From positions 1-43,381 of the forward strand of contig CAYMYN010000037.1 of NCBI GenBank assembly GCA_964394665.1: 43,381 nt of DNA, given 5' to 3'. Both the position numbers and the translations under genes were made by a program. The first letter of the stretch is position 1, and every line of letters starts with the position of its first letter. Of the stretch, positions 8,225 through 16,935 are shown piece by piece. The notes beneath the pieces were generated by a model. It had not been told where the DNA came from. It did no database searches and was given only the letters and a program-made list of their open reading frames with translations. The DNA comes from CAYMYN01 sp964394665. Its GTDB lineage: Bacteria > Planctomycetota > UBA1135 > GCA-002686595.

Positions 8225-11029
8225 TCAGGGAATCCAGACCAACTCGAGGGCGTTGGTGAGGTTGAAGCCCTGGCCGCAGGGAGTGGTGAACGCGTCGCGG
8301 TACCAGAGCTGGTAGGAGCGCGTCTCGCCCCCCGAGAGCCCGGCCTTGGCCGCGATGTCGATGCTCGTGCTCGACTGGCCCGTCGGCCCCGCGGCCCTGG
8401 CCTGGAGACGCACGAGCCCCCCGCCCACGCAGCGCAAGCCGTCACCGAAGGGCGTGCCCAGCCCGCCGTTCAGGCGGTTGTTGCCCTGCAGGTAGAGGCC
8501 GAACTGGCTAGGGATCAAGTTGGTGGCCGAGAGCACCAGGTCGGCCGCGCCGACGCTCGCAGAGCCGGCGGCGCTGAGGATCGCACCCTGGCCCGTGCCG
8601 TTGGCGCAACCCTGCCCGGCGGCTCCCGGGTTGGCGCACGGGCACACGCTGCCGCTGCCATCGCCGAAACAGAACGCGTCACCGAGCTCGCCCTGCGCGG
8701 CGCAGCCCCACTTGGCGAGGTAACTGTCGCCCGAGTCCGGCGCCGAGCGGAAGGAGCCGCCCGCGTAGAGCGCCGCTCCGCCACCGTCGTCGAAGACGAG
8801 GAGCTCGTCGACGTTTCCGAACCACAGGCCTTGGCCCAGTGCGGACCACGACGAGCCGTCCCAGCGCGCGATGTGGTTCACCGTCACGCCCGAGGCGTCG
8901 ATGAAGCTACCACCGGCGTAGAGCGCCGGTCCGCCGCCGTCGTCGAAGACCGTCAAGGACACGACGGTCGGAGTGACTCCGCCGCCGACCGCCGACCAGC
9001 CCGTTCCATCCCAGCGCGCGATGTTCTGGGCTGGCACTCCGCCGGCGGTGGCGAACCAGCCGCCCACGTAGAGCGCCGCTCCGTTGCCGTCGTCGAACAC
9101 GGCCAACGAGTGGACCGAGGGATTCGCGCCGCCCGCGACGCCCAGACCGAGCGCGGACCAGGAGCTCCCGTCCCAGGCGGCGATGCGTTGGGCCGGGACG
9201 CCGCCCGCCTCGGTGAAGAGTCCGCCGGCGATGAGCAAGGGGCCGGTTCCCGGGTCGAAGGTGGTCAACGCGAACACGCGGCTGTTCGGGCCCGTGCCGA
9301 GGGGCGACCAGGCCGCGCCGTCCCAACGGGCCGTGTGGCGCGTCGCGACGCCGCCCATGATCTGGAAGCCGCCGCAGGCGAAGAGGCCCGGACCTTGGCC
9401 GTCGCCCAGGTCGGCGCCCAAGAGCGCGCGAATCTCGACGCCCTGGTCCATGCCCGTGCCGAGGGGGGCCCAGCTCGCGCCGTCCCAGCGCGCGATCTTG
9501 CTCGCCGCTTGGCCGCCCGCGTTGGTGAAGGTGCCACCGGCGAAGAGCTCGGGGCCGCCGCCCAGGTCGTAGGTCTCGAGGGCGTTCACGGCGCCGTCGA
9601 CTCCCGAGCCCAGGGGAGACCAGCTTCCCGCGTTCCAGCGCGCGATGCGCGTCGCGAGCGTGTTGCCGATCGAGAGGAAACTGCCGGCCACGTACAGCGA
9701 GGATCCGCCGCCGTCGCCCGGATCGAAGGTGGTGAGGGCCGTCACGGGGCCCCCGAGCCCCTCGCCGAGGGCCGACCACATCGAGCCGTCGAAGGCCGCG
9801 ATGTTGGCGGTCATCAGCGCTCCGACCTGCTGGAAGGCACCTCCTGCGAAGAGCTTCGGGCCCGCCCCGTCGCCCGCGTCGAAGGCGTCGAGGGAGAGGA
9901 CGGTCTGGGTTGGTGTTTCGTTCCCCGCGCCCAACCAGGCCGTCCCGTTCCACAGTGCGACGGTGGCATGGCCTCCCCCGGCGACGCTGAAGGATCCGCC
10001 GGCGTAGAGGGCCGCTCCGCCGCCGAGGTCCAGGACCTCGAGCGCAAGAGCGAGGTTGGGCGTCCCCGCCGCTCCCCCGCCGACCGCGGACCACGCCGCT
10101 CCATCCCAGCGCGCGACGCCCGGCGCGGGCTGGCCGCCGGCCTGGCCGAACGAGCCGGCGGCGAAGAGCGCCGGTCCGCTGCCGTCGTCGAAGCTCGCCA
10201 GGCCGTACACGTGGCCGTTGACCCCGCCGCCCACGTCCGACCAGGCCGCGCCGTCCCAGCGCGCGAGGTTGCTCACCGCGACCCCGCCGGCCTGCGTGAA
10301 CTGTCCACCTGCGTACAGCGCGGGTCCGGTGCCGTCATCGTGGACGCCGAGCGAGTGCACGTAGAAACCCGCGTCGATGCCCGAACCGAGGGAGGACCAA
10401 CTCGAGCCGTCCCAGCGTGCGATGTGGTTCATGGGCAGGCCGTCGTCCACGCCGGAGAAGGTGCCGGCGACGTACAACGCGGGTCCGGCGCCGTCGTCGA
10501 ACACGGTCATGGCGAGGATCGGAGCGGTCGCGCTCGAGCCGGTCACGCCGGCGCCGAGGTTCGACCAGCCGCCAGCGTCCAGGCGCGCGATCGAGTTCAT
10601 GGGCTGGCCCTGCGCCGTGGTGAACTGCCCCGCGACGTAGAGGCCGGGCCCCGCGCCGTTGCCGTCGTCGAAGACCGCCAGCGCCCGCACGCTCGGCACG
10701 ACCGGCCCTGGGCTGGATGGCGAGCCCGCCACCGAACTCCAGCTCGAGCCGTCCCATCGCGCGAGCAAGCTCGCGGGGACGCCCCCGGCGACCTCGAACA
10801 TGCCGCCCACGTAGAGCATCGGCTGGCCGGACTGGGGGTCTGGGTAGACGGCTTGAGCATGGACCGGTCCCACGACGCCCGGCAGTCCGCCGAAGGTCGG
10901 TGCCCACTGCGCCCGACAGGCGGAGGTTGCGTCGACCTCGGCCTGCGCGGCTACGGGCGGCGCGCCCGCGGCCGTCAATGGGGTGCACAGGAAGAGCGTC
11001 GAGGCGAGGGTGGTGGCGACGTACGACAT
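8225..11029 (-). CDS. Secreted beta-propeller-like repeat protein with planctomycete C-terminal domain
   Basis: This 934-residue protein has a signal peptide (core LASTLFLCTPLTAAG). About 14 imperfect repeats of 40-50 residues follow. Each contains a FDDGxGPALYxGGxF strand pair and ends IARWDGxSWSxLGxGV, separated by short linkers, in the style of Kelch-type blades. Fourteen units would make two seven-bladed propellers. The last unit ends in a Cys (KWGCA). It leads to a Cys-rich segment (CFGDGSGSVCPCAN, GQGCANG) and a conserved roughly 110-residue tail with a QLWYRD motif and a late Cys. That tail is the kind I know from many secreted Planctomycetota proteins, possibly a cell-surface anchoring or sorting module. 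No enzyme motif is visible. A role in surface binding is inference. Confidence 0.85.
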   Translation of the reverse strand: MSYVATTLASTLFLCTPLTAAGAPPVAAQAEVDATSACRAQWAPTFGGLPGVVGPVHAQAVYPDPQSGQPMLYVGGMFEVAGGVPASLLARWDGSSWSSVAGSPSSPGPVVPSVRALAVFDDGNGAGPGLYVAGQFTTAQGQPMNSIARLDAGGWSNLGAGVTGSSATAPILAMTVFDDGAGPALYVAGTFSGVDDGLPMNHIARWDGSSWSSLGSGIDAGFYVHSLGVHDDGTGPALYAGGQFTQAGGVAVSNLARWDGAAWSDVGGGVNGHVYGLASFDDGSGPALFAAGSFGQAGGQPAPGVARWDGAAWSAVGGGAAGTPNLALALEVLDLGGGAALYAGGSFSVAGGGHATVALWNGTAWLGAGNETPTQTVLSLDAFDAGDGAGPKLFAGGAFQQVGALMTANIAAFDGSMWSALGEGLGGPVTALTTFDPGDGGGSSLYVAGSFLSIGNTLATRIARWNAGSWSPLGSGVDGAVNALETYDLGGGPELFAGGTFTNAGGQAASKIARWDGASWAPLGTGMDQGVEIRALLGADLGDGQGPGLFACGGFQIMGGVATRHTARWDGAAWSPLGTGPNSRVFALTTFDPGTGPLLIAGGLFTEAGGVPAQRIAAWDGSSWSALGLGVAGGANPSVHSLAVFDDGNGAALYVGGWFATAGGVPAQNIARWDGTGWSAVGGGVTPTVVSLTVFDDGGGPALYAGGSFIDASGVTVNHIARWDGSSWSALGQGLWFGNVDELLVFDDGGGAALYAGGSFRSAPDSGDSYLAKWGCAAQGELGDAFCFGDGSGSVCPCANPGAAGQGCANGTGQGAILSAAGSASVGAADLVLSATNLIPSQFGLYLQGNNRLNGGLGTPFGDGLRCVGGGLVRLQARAAGPTGQSSTSIDIAAKAGLSGGETRSYQLWYRDAFTTPCGQGFNLTNALELVWIP
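8740..10860 (-). repeat. About 14 tandem, diverged ~140-170 bp coding repeats
   Basis: Within the repeat-protein gene, units of about 140-170 bases recur. On the plus strand each is recognisable by a GCGTAGAGCGCCGGTCC-like core followed by a GTCGTCGAA-like core and a CCGTCCCAGCGCGCGA-like core. The copies are diverged, so they reflect protein repeat evolution rather than recent slippage. Confidence 0.75.
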
Positions 11030-11197
11030 ACTGGCTCCTGCGCGGAAGCTCGCACGTTCGGGCGGGTTCGTCGCGCGCCCTCACTGTAGCCCGTCTGCCC
11101 GGATTCGCCTCCGCGACCCTACCCAGCCCCCCTGAATCGGGCCCGATCCCAGAGTCTGGGGCTCTCCTCTCCACGGGCGGCCCGCGGAACCAGACGG

Positions 11198-12838
11198 TCA
11201 GCGATGCACGCCCGGCGCCTCGTGGCCGGTGTGCTCGACCCAGTGTTCGTAGTCGCCGTTGAAGACGAGCGGCTGGCGCGCGATGCCTTCGCCGCCGCCG
11301 GAGAGATCGAGCACCTTCGTGGCGAGACCCTTGAGGAACGTGCGGTCGTGGGAGACGAACAGGATCGTGCCCTCGAAGGCCGAGAGCGTGCCGATCAGCA
11401 TCTGCTTGGTGGCGAGGTCCAGGTGGTTGGTCGGCTCGTCGAGCACCAGGAAGTTCGGCGGGTCGAAGAGCATCTGGCACAGCACCAGGCGCGAGCGCTC
11501 GCCGCCGGACAGCACCGAGATCGGCTTGTCGATCTCGTCCCCCGGGAAGTCGAACGCGCCCAGGGCGCCGCGCTTGGAGGGTGTCGTCGCGCTGGGGAAG
11601 GCGCCGTCGAGCTGCTCCCAGACGGTCTTCCTCGCGTCGAGCAACTCGAGGGCCGACTGCGCGAAGTAACCCAGCTTCAGGCTGGCGCCCAGGCGCACCT
11701 CCCCCGTGTCGGGCGTCAGGATGCCGGCCGCCATCTTGAGCAGCGTGGTCTTGCCCGAGCCGTTGACGCCCATCACGCACCAGCGCTCGCCGCGCTTGAC
11801 CTCGAGGTCGAAGTTCTCGTAGATCACCCGTTCGCCGTAGCGCTTGGTGATGCCGTTGAAGGTCACGACGTCGTTGCCCGAGCGCGGAGGTTGCCGCATT
11901 TGGAAGGGCACCAGGACGCGTTTCTTGGGCGGCTCGAGCTTGTCGATCTTGTCGAGCTTCTTGACCCGCGACTGCACCTGGGCGGCCTTGGCGGCGTGTT
12001 TCTCGAAGCGCTCGATGAAGCGCTCTTCCTTCTTGAGCATCGCCTGTTGGCGCGTGAAGGCGGCTTCTTGGCGCGTGGAGCGTAGCTCGCGCTCGCGTTC
12101 GTAGAACTCGTAGTCACCGGTGTAGCTGACCAGCTCGCCGGCATCGATCTCGACGATGCGCGTCACGACGCGGTTCATGAAGTCCCGGTCGTGGCAGGTC
12201 ATGAGCAGCGCCGACTCGGAGTTGCGCAGGAACTCCTCCAGCCACAGGATCGATTCGATGTCGAGGTGGTTGGTCGGCTCGTCGAGCAGGAGCACCTGGG
12301 GCTCGCCGATCAGGACCTGCGCGATGGCGACGCGCATGCGCCAGCCGCCGGAGAGGGCCGAGAGCGGGCCGTCGATCTGCGCATCGCTGAGCCCCAGGCC
12401 GTGCAGCACCTCGCGGGCCTTGGCCTCGATGCCGTACCCGCCGAGCTGCTGGTAGTCGGCCTGCACCTCGCCGAAGCGCTCGAGGATGGCGTCCATCTCG
12501 TCGGCGTGGGCGGGGTCGGAGAGTTGGCCCTCGAGCACGGTGAGCTCGTGGTGCAGCTCACCCAGGCGTCCCGATCCGGCGATCGCCTCCTCGAGCACCA
12601 CGCGCTCGCTGGGATCGCCCGCGTCCTGGCGGAAGTACCCGATCGAGAGCCGCCGCGGCACCTGGACCTCGCCGTCGTCGGGCGCTTCCTCGCCGACGAT
12701 CATGCGGAAGAGGGTCGTCTTGCCCGAGCCGTTGGGGCCCACGAGCCCGACCTTCTCGCCCGGGTCGAGCTGGAACGAGGCGTCGAGCAGCAGAGCCTGC
12801 CGCCCGAAGTGCTTGGCGACACCGTGGAGCGCGATCAT
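11198..12838 (-). CDS. ABC-F family ATPase (ribosome-associated, Uup/YheS-like)
   Basis: This 546-residue soluble protein has two ABC ATPase domains and no membrane segments. Domain 1 has Walker A GPNGSGKTT, signature LSGGWRMRV and Walker B VLLLDEPTNHLD. Domain 2 has Walker A GVNGSGKTT, signature LSGGERSRL and Walker B FLVLDEPTNHLD. The long charged linker, about residues 240-300, rich in Arg, Lys and Glu (FTRQQAMLKKEERFIERFEK), is the P-site tRNA-interaction motif of ABC-F proteins. These bind the ribosomal E site and help with stalled translation or antibiotic protection. ATG at 12838 was chosen because domain 1 starts at once (MIALHGVAKHFG). The frame is open far upstream, but only as antisense of the peptidase gene. 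Confidence 0.9.
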   Translation of the reverse strand: MIALHGVAKHFGRQALLLDASFQLDPGEKVGLVGPNGSGKTTLFRMIVGEEAPDDGEVQVPRRLSIGYFRQDAGDPSERVVLEEAIAGSGRLGELHHELTVLEGQLSDPAHADEMDAILERFGEVQADYQQLGGYGIEAKAREVLHGLGLSDAQIDGPLSALSGGWRMRVAIAQVLIGEPQVLLLDEPTNHLDIESILWLEEFLRNSESALLMTCHDRDFMNRVVTRIVEIDAGELVSYTGDYEFYERERELRSTRQEAAFTRQQAMLKKEERFIERFEKHAAKAAQVQSRVKKLDKIDKLEPPKKRVLVPFQMRQPPRSGNDVVTFNGITKRYGERVIYENFDLEVKRGERWCVMGVNGSGKTTLLKMAAGILTPDTGEVRLGASLKLGYFAQSALELLDARKTVWEQLDGAFPSATTPSKRGALGAFDFPGDEIDKPISVLSGGERSRLVLCQMLFDPPNFLVLDEPTNHLDLATKQMLIGTLSAFEGTILFVSHDRTFLKGLATKVLDLSGGGEGIARQPLVFNGDYEHWVEHTGHEAPGVHR

Positions 12839-12854
12839 GAGCCGCGCAGCGTAA

Positions 12855-12901
12855 CGCCAGCCGCCCCGATCGCGCCAGGCGACCGGCCGGGGTTCCCCCG
12901 G
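12855..12901 (-). repeat. 47-bp dispersed intergenic repeat, copy 1
   Basis: These 47 bases match 16064-16110 with a single mismatch, in the same orientation. The copy lies 3' of the S41 peptidase stop (about 75 bases) and 17 bases upstream of the ABC-F start. It contains a short hairpin (CCGGGG, TTC loop, CCCCGG, 12887-12901), shorter than in the second copy. It may be a terminator or a REP-like element. Confidence 0.8.
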
Positions 12902-12975
12902 TATGGTGCCGCGACCCAGGTCGACTGACCCGCGCAGAGCGCGTTGGCGGAGCGCTCCGCGCGGATCTTCTGGGT

Positions 12976-15768
12976 CTAGCGGGCCAGTTCGAGGGCCGCC
13001 TCGAGCACCTCGTCCCGGCCGTCGGCGATCCCGGCCCGGGTTCGCTCGACGGGGTGGGTGGGCAGGACGCCGATGCCATGGAAGGGGGAGCCGTCCGGGT
13101 TCCGGGTGCGCAGCCCGGTGTAGGTCAGCGTGAATCCGACGGGCAGGTGGATGCGGGTGACGTTGCCGTTGGTACCCGAGGTGGGGGCGCCGACGAAGGG
13201 CCCGAGGCGTCGGTGCGCCGCGATCTGCAGCTCGGTCTCGGCGGCGCTCTGGGCCCCCGGGCCGATCAGGAAGATCGGTCGGGCCGAGAGCCGCGGCTCC
13301 AGCGCCGGCTGGTACCAGGAAGAGCCTTCCAGGGACCACGCGTGCCGGTCGGGCCAGCGGGGCGACGGTGTGGACCAGACCGGACTGGGCGCCGGCCCGT
13401 CCAGGAAGTGGCCGATGAAGCCGTTCCTCAGGCCGTTGACGTAGCCGCGCAGGTCGAAGAGGACCGCGCGCGCCTCGGCCAACTCGGGCAGCCGCCGGTC
13501 GAACTCCTCGCGGGACGCTCGGTCGGCGTCGACGTAGAAGATGCCCGGCTCGAGCTCGATCATGGCCTCCAGGCGCTCCGGCCGCTCGGTCCGCTCCCAG
13601 AAGTTGAAGGTCTCGAGGGTGGTCGCATAGACACGGCCCTCGAGGTCCTCGAACTCCAGCTCCACGCTGTCCTCCGACGTGTGGCACAGTCGCGAGAGGG
13701 CGCGCAGCTCGACCCCAGCGCGGTGGGCCGCGGAGACCTCCCGCGAGACCTCGGCCAGGAGCTCCTCCACCGGACGGCCCGCGATCGAGACCAGCGCGTC
13801 GCCCGGTACGGGAGCGCGGGGAATGCCGGTCGCGTCTTCGACCACCCACTCGACGACGATCCGAGACTCGGCGCGGGCCAGGGTCAGCGGGATCAGGTTG
13901 AAGTGCTCGTGGACCGGCTGTTCGACGCGGAAGTGGCCGTCGGCCAGTTCGGCTCCGAGGAGGCGCAGGGTCCGCGCGAAATCGAGTTCGTCCTCATCGA
14001 GCGCCGCACGCGCCAGGCTCGCGTCGAGCACGCCCATCCAATCGCACTCCACCTCGTCGAAATAGGGGTAGAAGTGCTGGAGCACGTTCCACGCCAGCGC
14101 GACGGAGGCCAGGCGCGTCGCCCGGTCACGGGGGCTGGGCAAGAACCCATCCACGAGCAAGGGGCTGTGGGGCAGACCCCCGGGGCTCCTAGGCAGGGTC
14201 TGCTCGTCGTCGCACAGGAGCGCCAGGGGGACGAGGCACTCGACCCCCGCGCCCAGGTCCGCATGCCAGGGCTGGGCGGGGTCGTGGAAGCCGACCGGAA
14301 GCTCCCCCCCGCGCAACCGGCGACGGGCCCAGGTCGAGCCGTAGGCGAAGTGCGGTCCGTCCGCGAATCCGACGTGTCGCCATTGGACCGCGCGCGGGCC
14401 TCCCTCGCGTTCGATCAAGGCGGGGTGGGCGGGGGGCGGCGCTCCGCCGGAGTAGATCCGCACGGTGGGGGCCAGGGGCTCGAAGATCTCGCGCAGCGAG
14501 CGGGCCAACTCCTCGGCGTCGGACGCACCCTCGACCCGGCGCAGGCCGTCGATCGCAACGGCTTCCCAGTCGGCAGCGAGGGCTTCGCTGCTCGGGTGGA
14601 AGTGGCGGATGTAGCCGAGGAGCCGTGCGCAGGCTCGCACGTTCTCGAGGGCGCGCCCCTCGAGGGGGCGTGGATCTTCCCACTCGGTGGAACCCTCGCC
14701 GACCACCCGGAAGTAACCGCCCATGAGGGCGGCCTCTTGGCCGGTGAGGTGGACCACGGCATCGAGCGTCTCCGTCCATTGCGGGACGACCATGCGCGCC
14801 GCGACCAGCCGCCATCCCTGTTCGTCGACTGGGCCCAGGTGGGCTTTCAGGCTCGTCAATCCCGGACCTTCGATCCGCGGATCGGCCGTGAGGTAGAGCC
14901 CCAACGGAAACCGGTCGCGGCGCAGGGGACGCGGCGTGGGGACCTGGACGTAGGCACCGAACTCGACCAGCTTGCCCCGCAGGGGCGCGGCGTCGAAGGG
15001 CTGGCGCAGCTCGCCCCAGCTCCTCGAATGCCAAGCGTGGTGGGCGAGGTTCATGACCCGGGGCTCGGACGAGTCAGGGACGTGCTCACCGAGGGCGACC
15101 TCGAAGCCGGACGTGGGTTCGCCCGATGCATGCCAACCCCAAGGCAGGCCCTCCACGTCCCCGAGTGCGAAGCTCCGGTTGAGCGGCCCAGATGTCGGAA
15201 CGTCGGGCTCGCGCCAGGCCTCGACGCGCAGGTGAGTGCACTCCAGGAATCCCTGTCCGCTCAGGCCGACCCCGACCGTCACAGAGTGGGCGGAGGGCGG
15301 GACCCAAAGGTGCGAACGAAAGACCCCTTGGTCGAGTGTCTGGAGCTCGACGCGTGGGGCTTGCATGAGCTCGTTCCCCTGGAGATCGAAGGCGCCGAGA
15401 TACAGCCAGCCCTGGGCCTCGGCCTCCCCCTGGGGCCTGAGCTCGAGTCCGGCCTCGACCAGGATCCAACTCCCATGGAGTTCCGCGGTGGAGGCGCTGA
15501 ACGCGATCCAGCGCACATCATCCGGAGTCGGATCCGCGACTTGGCCCATGAGGACCAGGCGCCGCGCGCCGATCGTGGAGTCCTTTCCGACGAAGCTGTG
15601 GTACGCCCCCGGCCGGCCGTGGGATCGAACCTCGAGCTCAGGGGGCAGGGCCCCGAGCGGCAGGGTCTCGAAGTCGAACTCCGCCAGCACCTGGCGATCG
15701 ACCTGCGCCGCGAGGGGGCCAGGCGTCAGGAGCAGGAGGACGAAGAGCAGCAGGGAGGGGTGCGGCAT
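12976..15768 (-). CDS. Secreted S41-family (tail-specific/tricorn-core type) peptidase
   Basis: This 930-residue protein starts at the ATG at 15768, which opens a Leu-rich signal peptide ending GPLAAQ; a slightly longer start at 15801 is possible. The first roughly 350 residues look like beta-sandwich/carbohydrate-binding material and are not recognised. Two helical S41 lead-in segments follow: RLLGYIRHFHPSSEALAADW, and later AWNVLQHFYPYFDEVECDW with DGHFRVEQP. Between them and the core is a PDZ-like stretch (GDALVSIAGRPVEELL). The core has ARAVLFDLRGYVNG and GPGAQSAAET. In this family the Ser of the latter is the nucleophile, followed by GAPTSGTNGNV. It probably trims or degrades periplasmic or surface proteins. 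It is followed by a 47-bp repeat that may act as terminator. Confidence 0.85.
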   Translation of the reverse strand: MPHPSLLLFVLLLLTPGPLAAQVDRQVLAEFDFETLPLGALPPELEVRSHGRPGAYHSFVGKDSTIGARRLVLMGQVADPTPDDVRWIAFSASTAELHGSWILVEAGLELRPQGEAEAQGWLYLGAFDLQGNELMQAPRVELQTLDQGVFRSHLWVPPSAHSVTVGVGLSGQGFLECTHLRVEAWREPDVPTSGPLNRSFALGDVEGLPWGWHASGEPTSGFEVALGEHVPDSSEPRVMNLAHHAWHSRSWGELRQPFDAAPLRGKLVEFGAYVQVPTPRPLRRDRFPLGLYLTADPRIEGPGLTSLKAHLGPVDEQGWRLVAARMVVPQWTETLDAVVHLTGQEAALMGGYFRVVGEGSTEWEDPRPLEGRALENVRACARLLGYIRHFHPSSEALAADWEAVAIDGLRRVEGASDAEELARSLREIFEPLAPTVRIYSGGAPPPAHPALIEREGGPRAVQWRHVGFADGPHFAYGSTWARRRLRGGELPVGFHDPAQPWHADLGAGVECLVPLALLCDDEQTLPRSPGGLPHSPLLVDGFLPSPRDRATRLASVALAWNVLQHFYPYFDEVECDWMGVLDASLARAALDEDELDFARTLRLLGAELADGHFRVEQPVHEHFNLIPLTLARAESRIVVEWVVEDATGIPRAPVPGDALVSIAGRPVEELLAEVSREVSAAHRAGVELRALSRLCHTSEDSVELEFEDLEGRVYATTLETFNFWERTERPERLEAMIELEPGIFYVDADRASREEFDRRLPELAEARAVLFDLRGYVNGLRNGFIGHFLDGPAPSPVWSTPSPRWPDRHAWSLEGSSWYQPALEPRLSARPIFLIGPGAQSAAETELQIAAHRRLGPFVGAPTSGTNGNVTRIHLPVGFTLTYTGLRTRNPDGSPFHGIGVLPTHPVERTRAGIADGRDEVLEAALELAR

Positions 15769-16063
15769 GGCGGTCTGGGGCAGGCGGTCGGTGCGGACCA
15801 ACAGCGCCCTCGCGGAAGAAGGGCAACCCGCGGGGTTTCATTCACCCTATTGGCCATCCTGCCGATTGCCTGCGGCTTCCCGGCGTGTGGCGTGCTCCAT
15901 GGTAGCCGCAGCCTTCCTGCACAGGAGAGCCTTGCTGGGCCAGTGACTCTGGGCTCTCCTCGGCCCCGCTGCCGTCGGGCGCTTTCTCCGCGACGATCAC
16001 CCGCAGTAGCGACTCTCGCCACGGGCTGCTTGGGTCGAACCGACACGCGGCGTCGAGCAGCAG

Positions 16064-16110
16064 CGCCAGCGGCCCCGATCGCGCCAGGCGACCGGCCGGG
16101 GTTCCCCCGG
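16064..16110 (-). repeat. 47-bp dispersed intergenic repeat, copy 2
   Basis: This is the second copy of the element at 12855-12901, with one mismatch. It lies 19 bases downstream of the protoglobin stop, again 3' of a minus-strand gene and in the same orientation. Confidence 0.8.
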
Positions 16111-16114
16111 CCGG
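16092..16114 (-). terminator. Terminator-like hairpin after the protoglobin gene
   Basis: A perfect 10-bp stem (CCGGCCGGGG/CCCCGGCCGG) with a TTC loop begins 15 bases after the protoglobin stop on the minus strand. No T-tract follows, as is usual in GC-rich genomes, so termination efficiency is uncertain. Confidence 0.45.
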
Positions 16115-16128
16115 CCCCCGGCGAGGGG

Positions 16129-16815
16129 TCAGAAGGCGCCCTCGCGGACGTAGGGGTGGCTCCAGAGGATGACCTCGAGCAGCACGGCCTTGCGCCAGGC
16201 GTCCTGCATGCGGTCGACCTCCTCGGCCGGCCGCCCGCTCTTCTCGAGGAAGGGCCGCAGGGTCGTGATGATCGGCTGGTGCAGCGCGACGAGGTAGCGG
16301 AAGGCGACCTCGGGGGTGGCGTCGGCCCCGTCGACGACGTTCTTCTTCGTGCGGTGGTGGCGCAGGCCGATCTCGTGCTGGTAGTCGAGCCAGTCCTGGT
16401 CGAAGCGCGCGTCGGCCGTGTCGAGGATCCAGCGCCCGAAGCGCGTGCGCACCGCGGCCAGGTAATCGCCCTGGGGCTCGCCCTGCTGGTTCGTGAACGA
16501 GGCCAACAGGTGCGGGTTGGAGCCCACGAAGCCGTACCAGACGTCGAGGATGGCCTCGACCTGGGGCTCCAGCACCGCCCGCGAGGCGCGCAGCCAGCGC
16601 AGGTCCTCGGGGCCCAGCAGCAGGGTCGTCTTCAAGAGCTCGAGTTCGGCGAGCGAGATCGGGGAGCGGGCCGGCCGCTGGGGCTCCTTCTGGCCCCAGT
16701 ACGGGGCCTCGGCGTAGGGCGCGGCGCCGCCGCGCGACTCCTGGGCGAGGGCTCCCGCGCAGGCGGCGAGCAGGGCGGCGCCGATCAGTGCGGCCAGGGC
16801 GTGGGTGGGGTTCAT
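16129..16815 (-). CDS. Exported protoglobin-domain protein
   Basis: This 228-residue protein has a leader with a hydrophobic core (LAALIGAALLAACAGALAQ). It can be read as a lipoprotein signal (LAAC19) or as ordinary cleavage after ALA. After a Pro/Ala-rich linker, residues 50-228 match the protoglobin/globin-sensor fold: LKTTLLLGPEDLRWL, VEAILDVWYGFVGSNPHLLA, then the heme-side segment WLDYQHEIGLRHHRTKKNVV, and RYLVALHQPI. His147, His153 and His154 are the candidate heme ligands. Known protoglobin domains bind O2, CO or NO and are usually cytoplasmic sensors; an exported stand-alone version is uncommon. It is divergent from a MarR-family regulator and probably controlled by it. A gas-binding, NO-detoxifying or heme-handling role is inference. 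Confidence 0.8.
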   Translation of the reverse strand: MNPTHALAALIGAALLAACAGALAQESRGGAAPYAEAPYWGQKEPQRPARSPISLAELELLKTTLLLGPEDLRWLRASRAVLEPQVEAILDVWYGFVGSNPHLLASFTNQQGEPQGDYLAAVRTRFGRWILDTADARFDQDWLDYQHEIGLRHHRTKKNVVDGADATPEVAFRYLVALHQPIITTLRPFLEKSGRPAEEVDRMQDAWRKAVLLEVILWSHPYVREGAF

Positions 16816-16935
16816 CGTGGGGTCTCCATGGGGTTCGGGTTTCCGTGCCGGGCGCGGCCCGACGTTGGTAGCGACCCGAAACTACACCGAGGCGGGCGCC
16901 TTGTCGAGATGGTTCTGCCCCGATACCATTGCGCC
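16816..16935. promoter_or_regulatory. Divergent protoglobin/marR promoter region with inverted repeats
   Basis: This 120-base region separates the protoglobin and regulator genes. ATGGT at 16909-16913 and ACCAT at 16925-16929 form an inverted repeat with an 11-base spacer. A weaker pair (GGTAG...CTAC) lies near 16866-16884. Such repeats fit a MarR-type dimer, which would let the regulator control both itself and the protoglobin gene. The first repeat overlaps the alternative ATG at 16909, which favours the later GTG as start. Confidence 0.4.

Larger units (their letters stand above)
15769..16128. other. 360-base gap with hairpins and repeat; no gene seen
   Basis: No convincing coding region is seen here. 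It holds a stem of 9 bp at 15923-15931/15952-15960 (AGGAGAGCC/GGCTCTCCT, 20-base loop), in the 5' leader region of the S41 peptidase, and the second 47-bp repeat copy near 16064-16110. The peptidase promoter presumably lies here, but no clear -35/-10 pair can be named. Confidence 0.4.

Noticed and set aside
8740..10860. Mobile or recently amplified DNA repeat
   Set aside because: The units are diverged at the DNA level and stay in frame within one secreted protein, so they are protein repeats.
12839..13849. N-terminal extension of the ABC-F ATPase
   Set aside because: The extra frame is antisense to the peptidase gene and has no domain; the ABC domain starts at ATG 12838.
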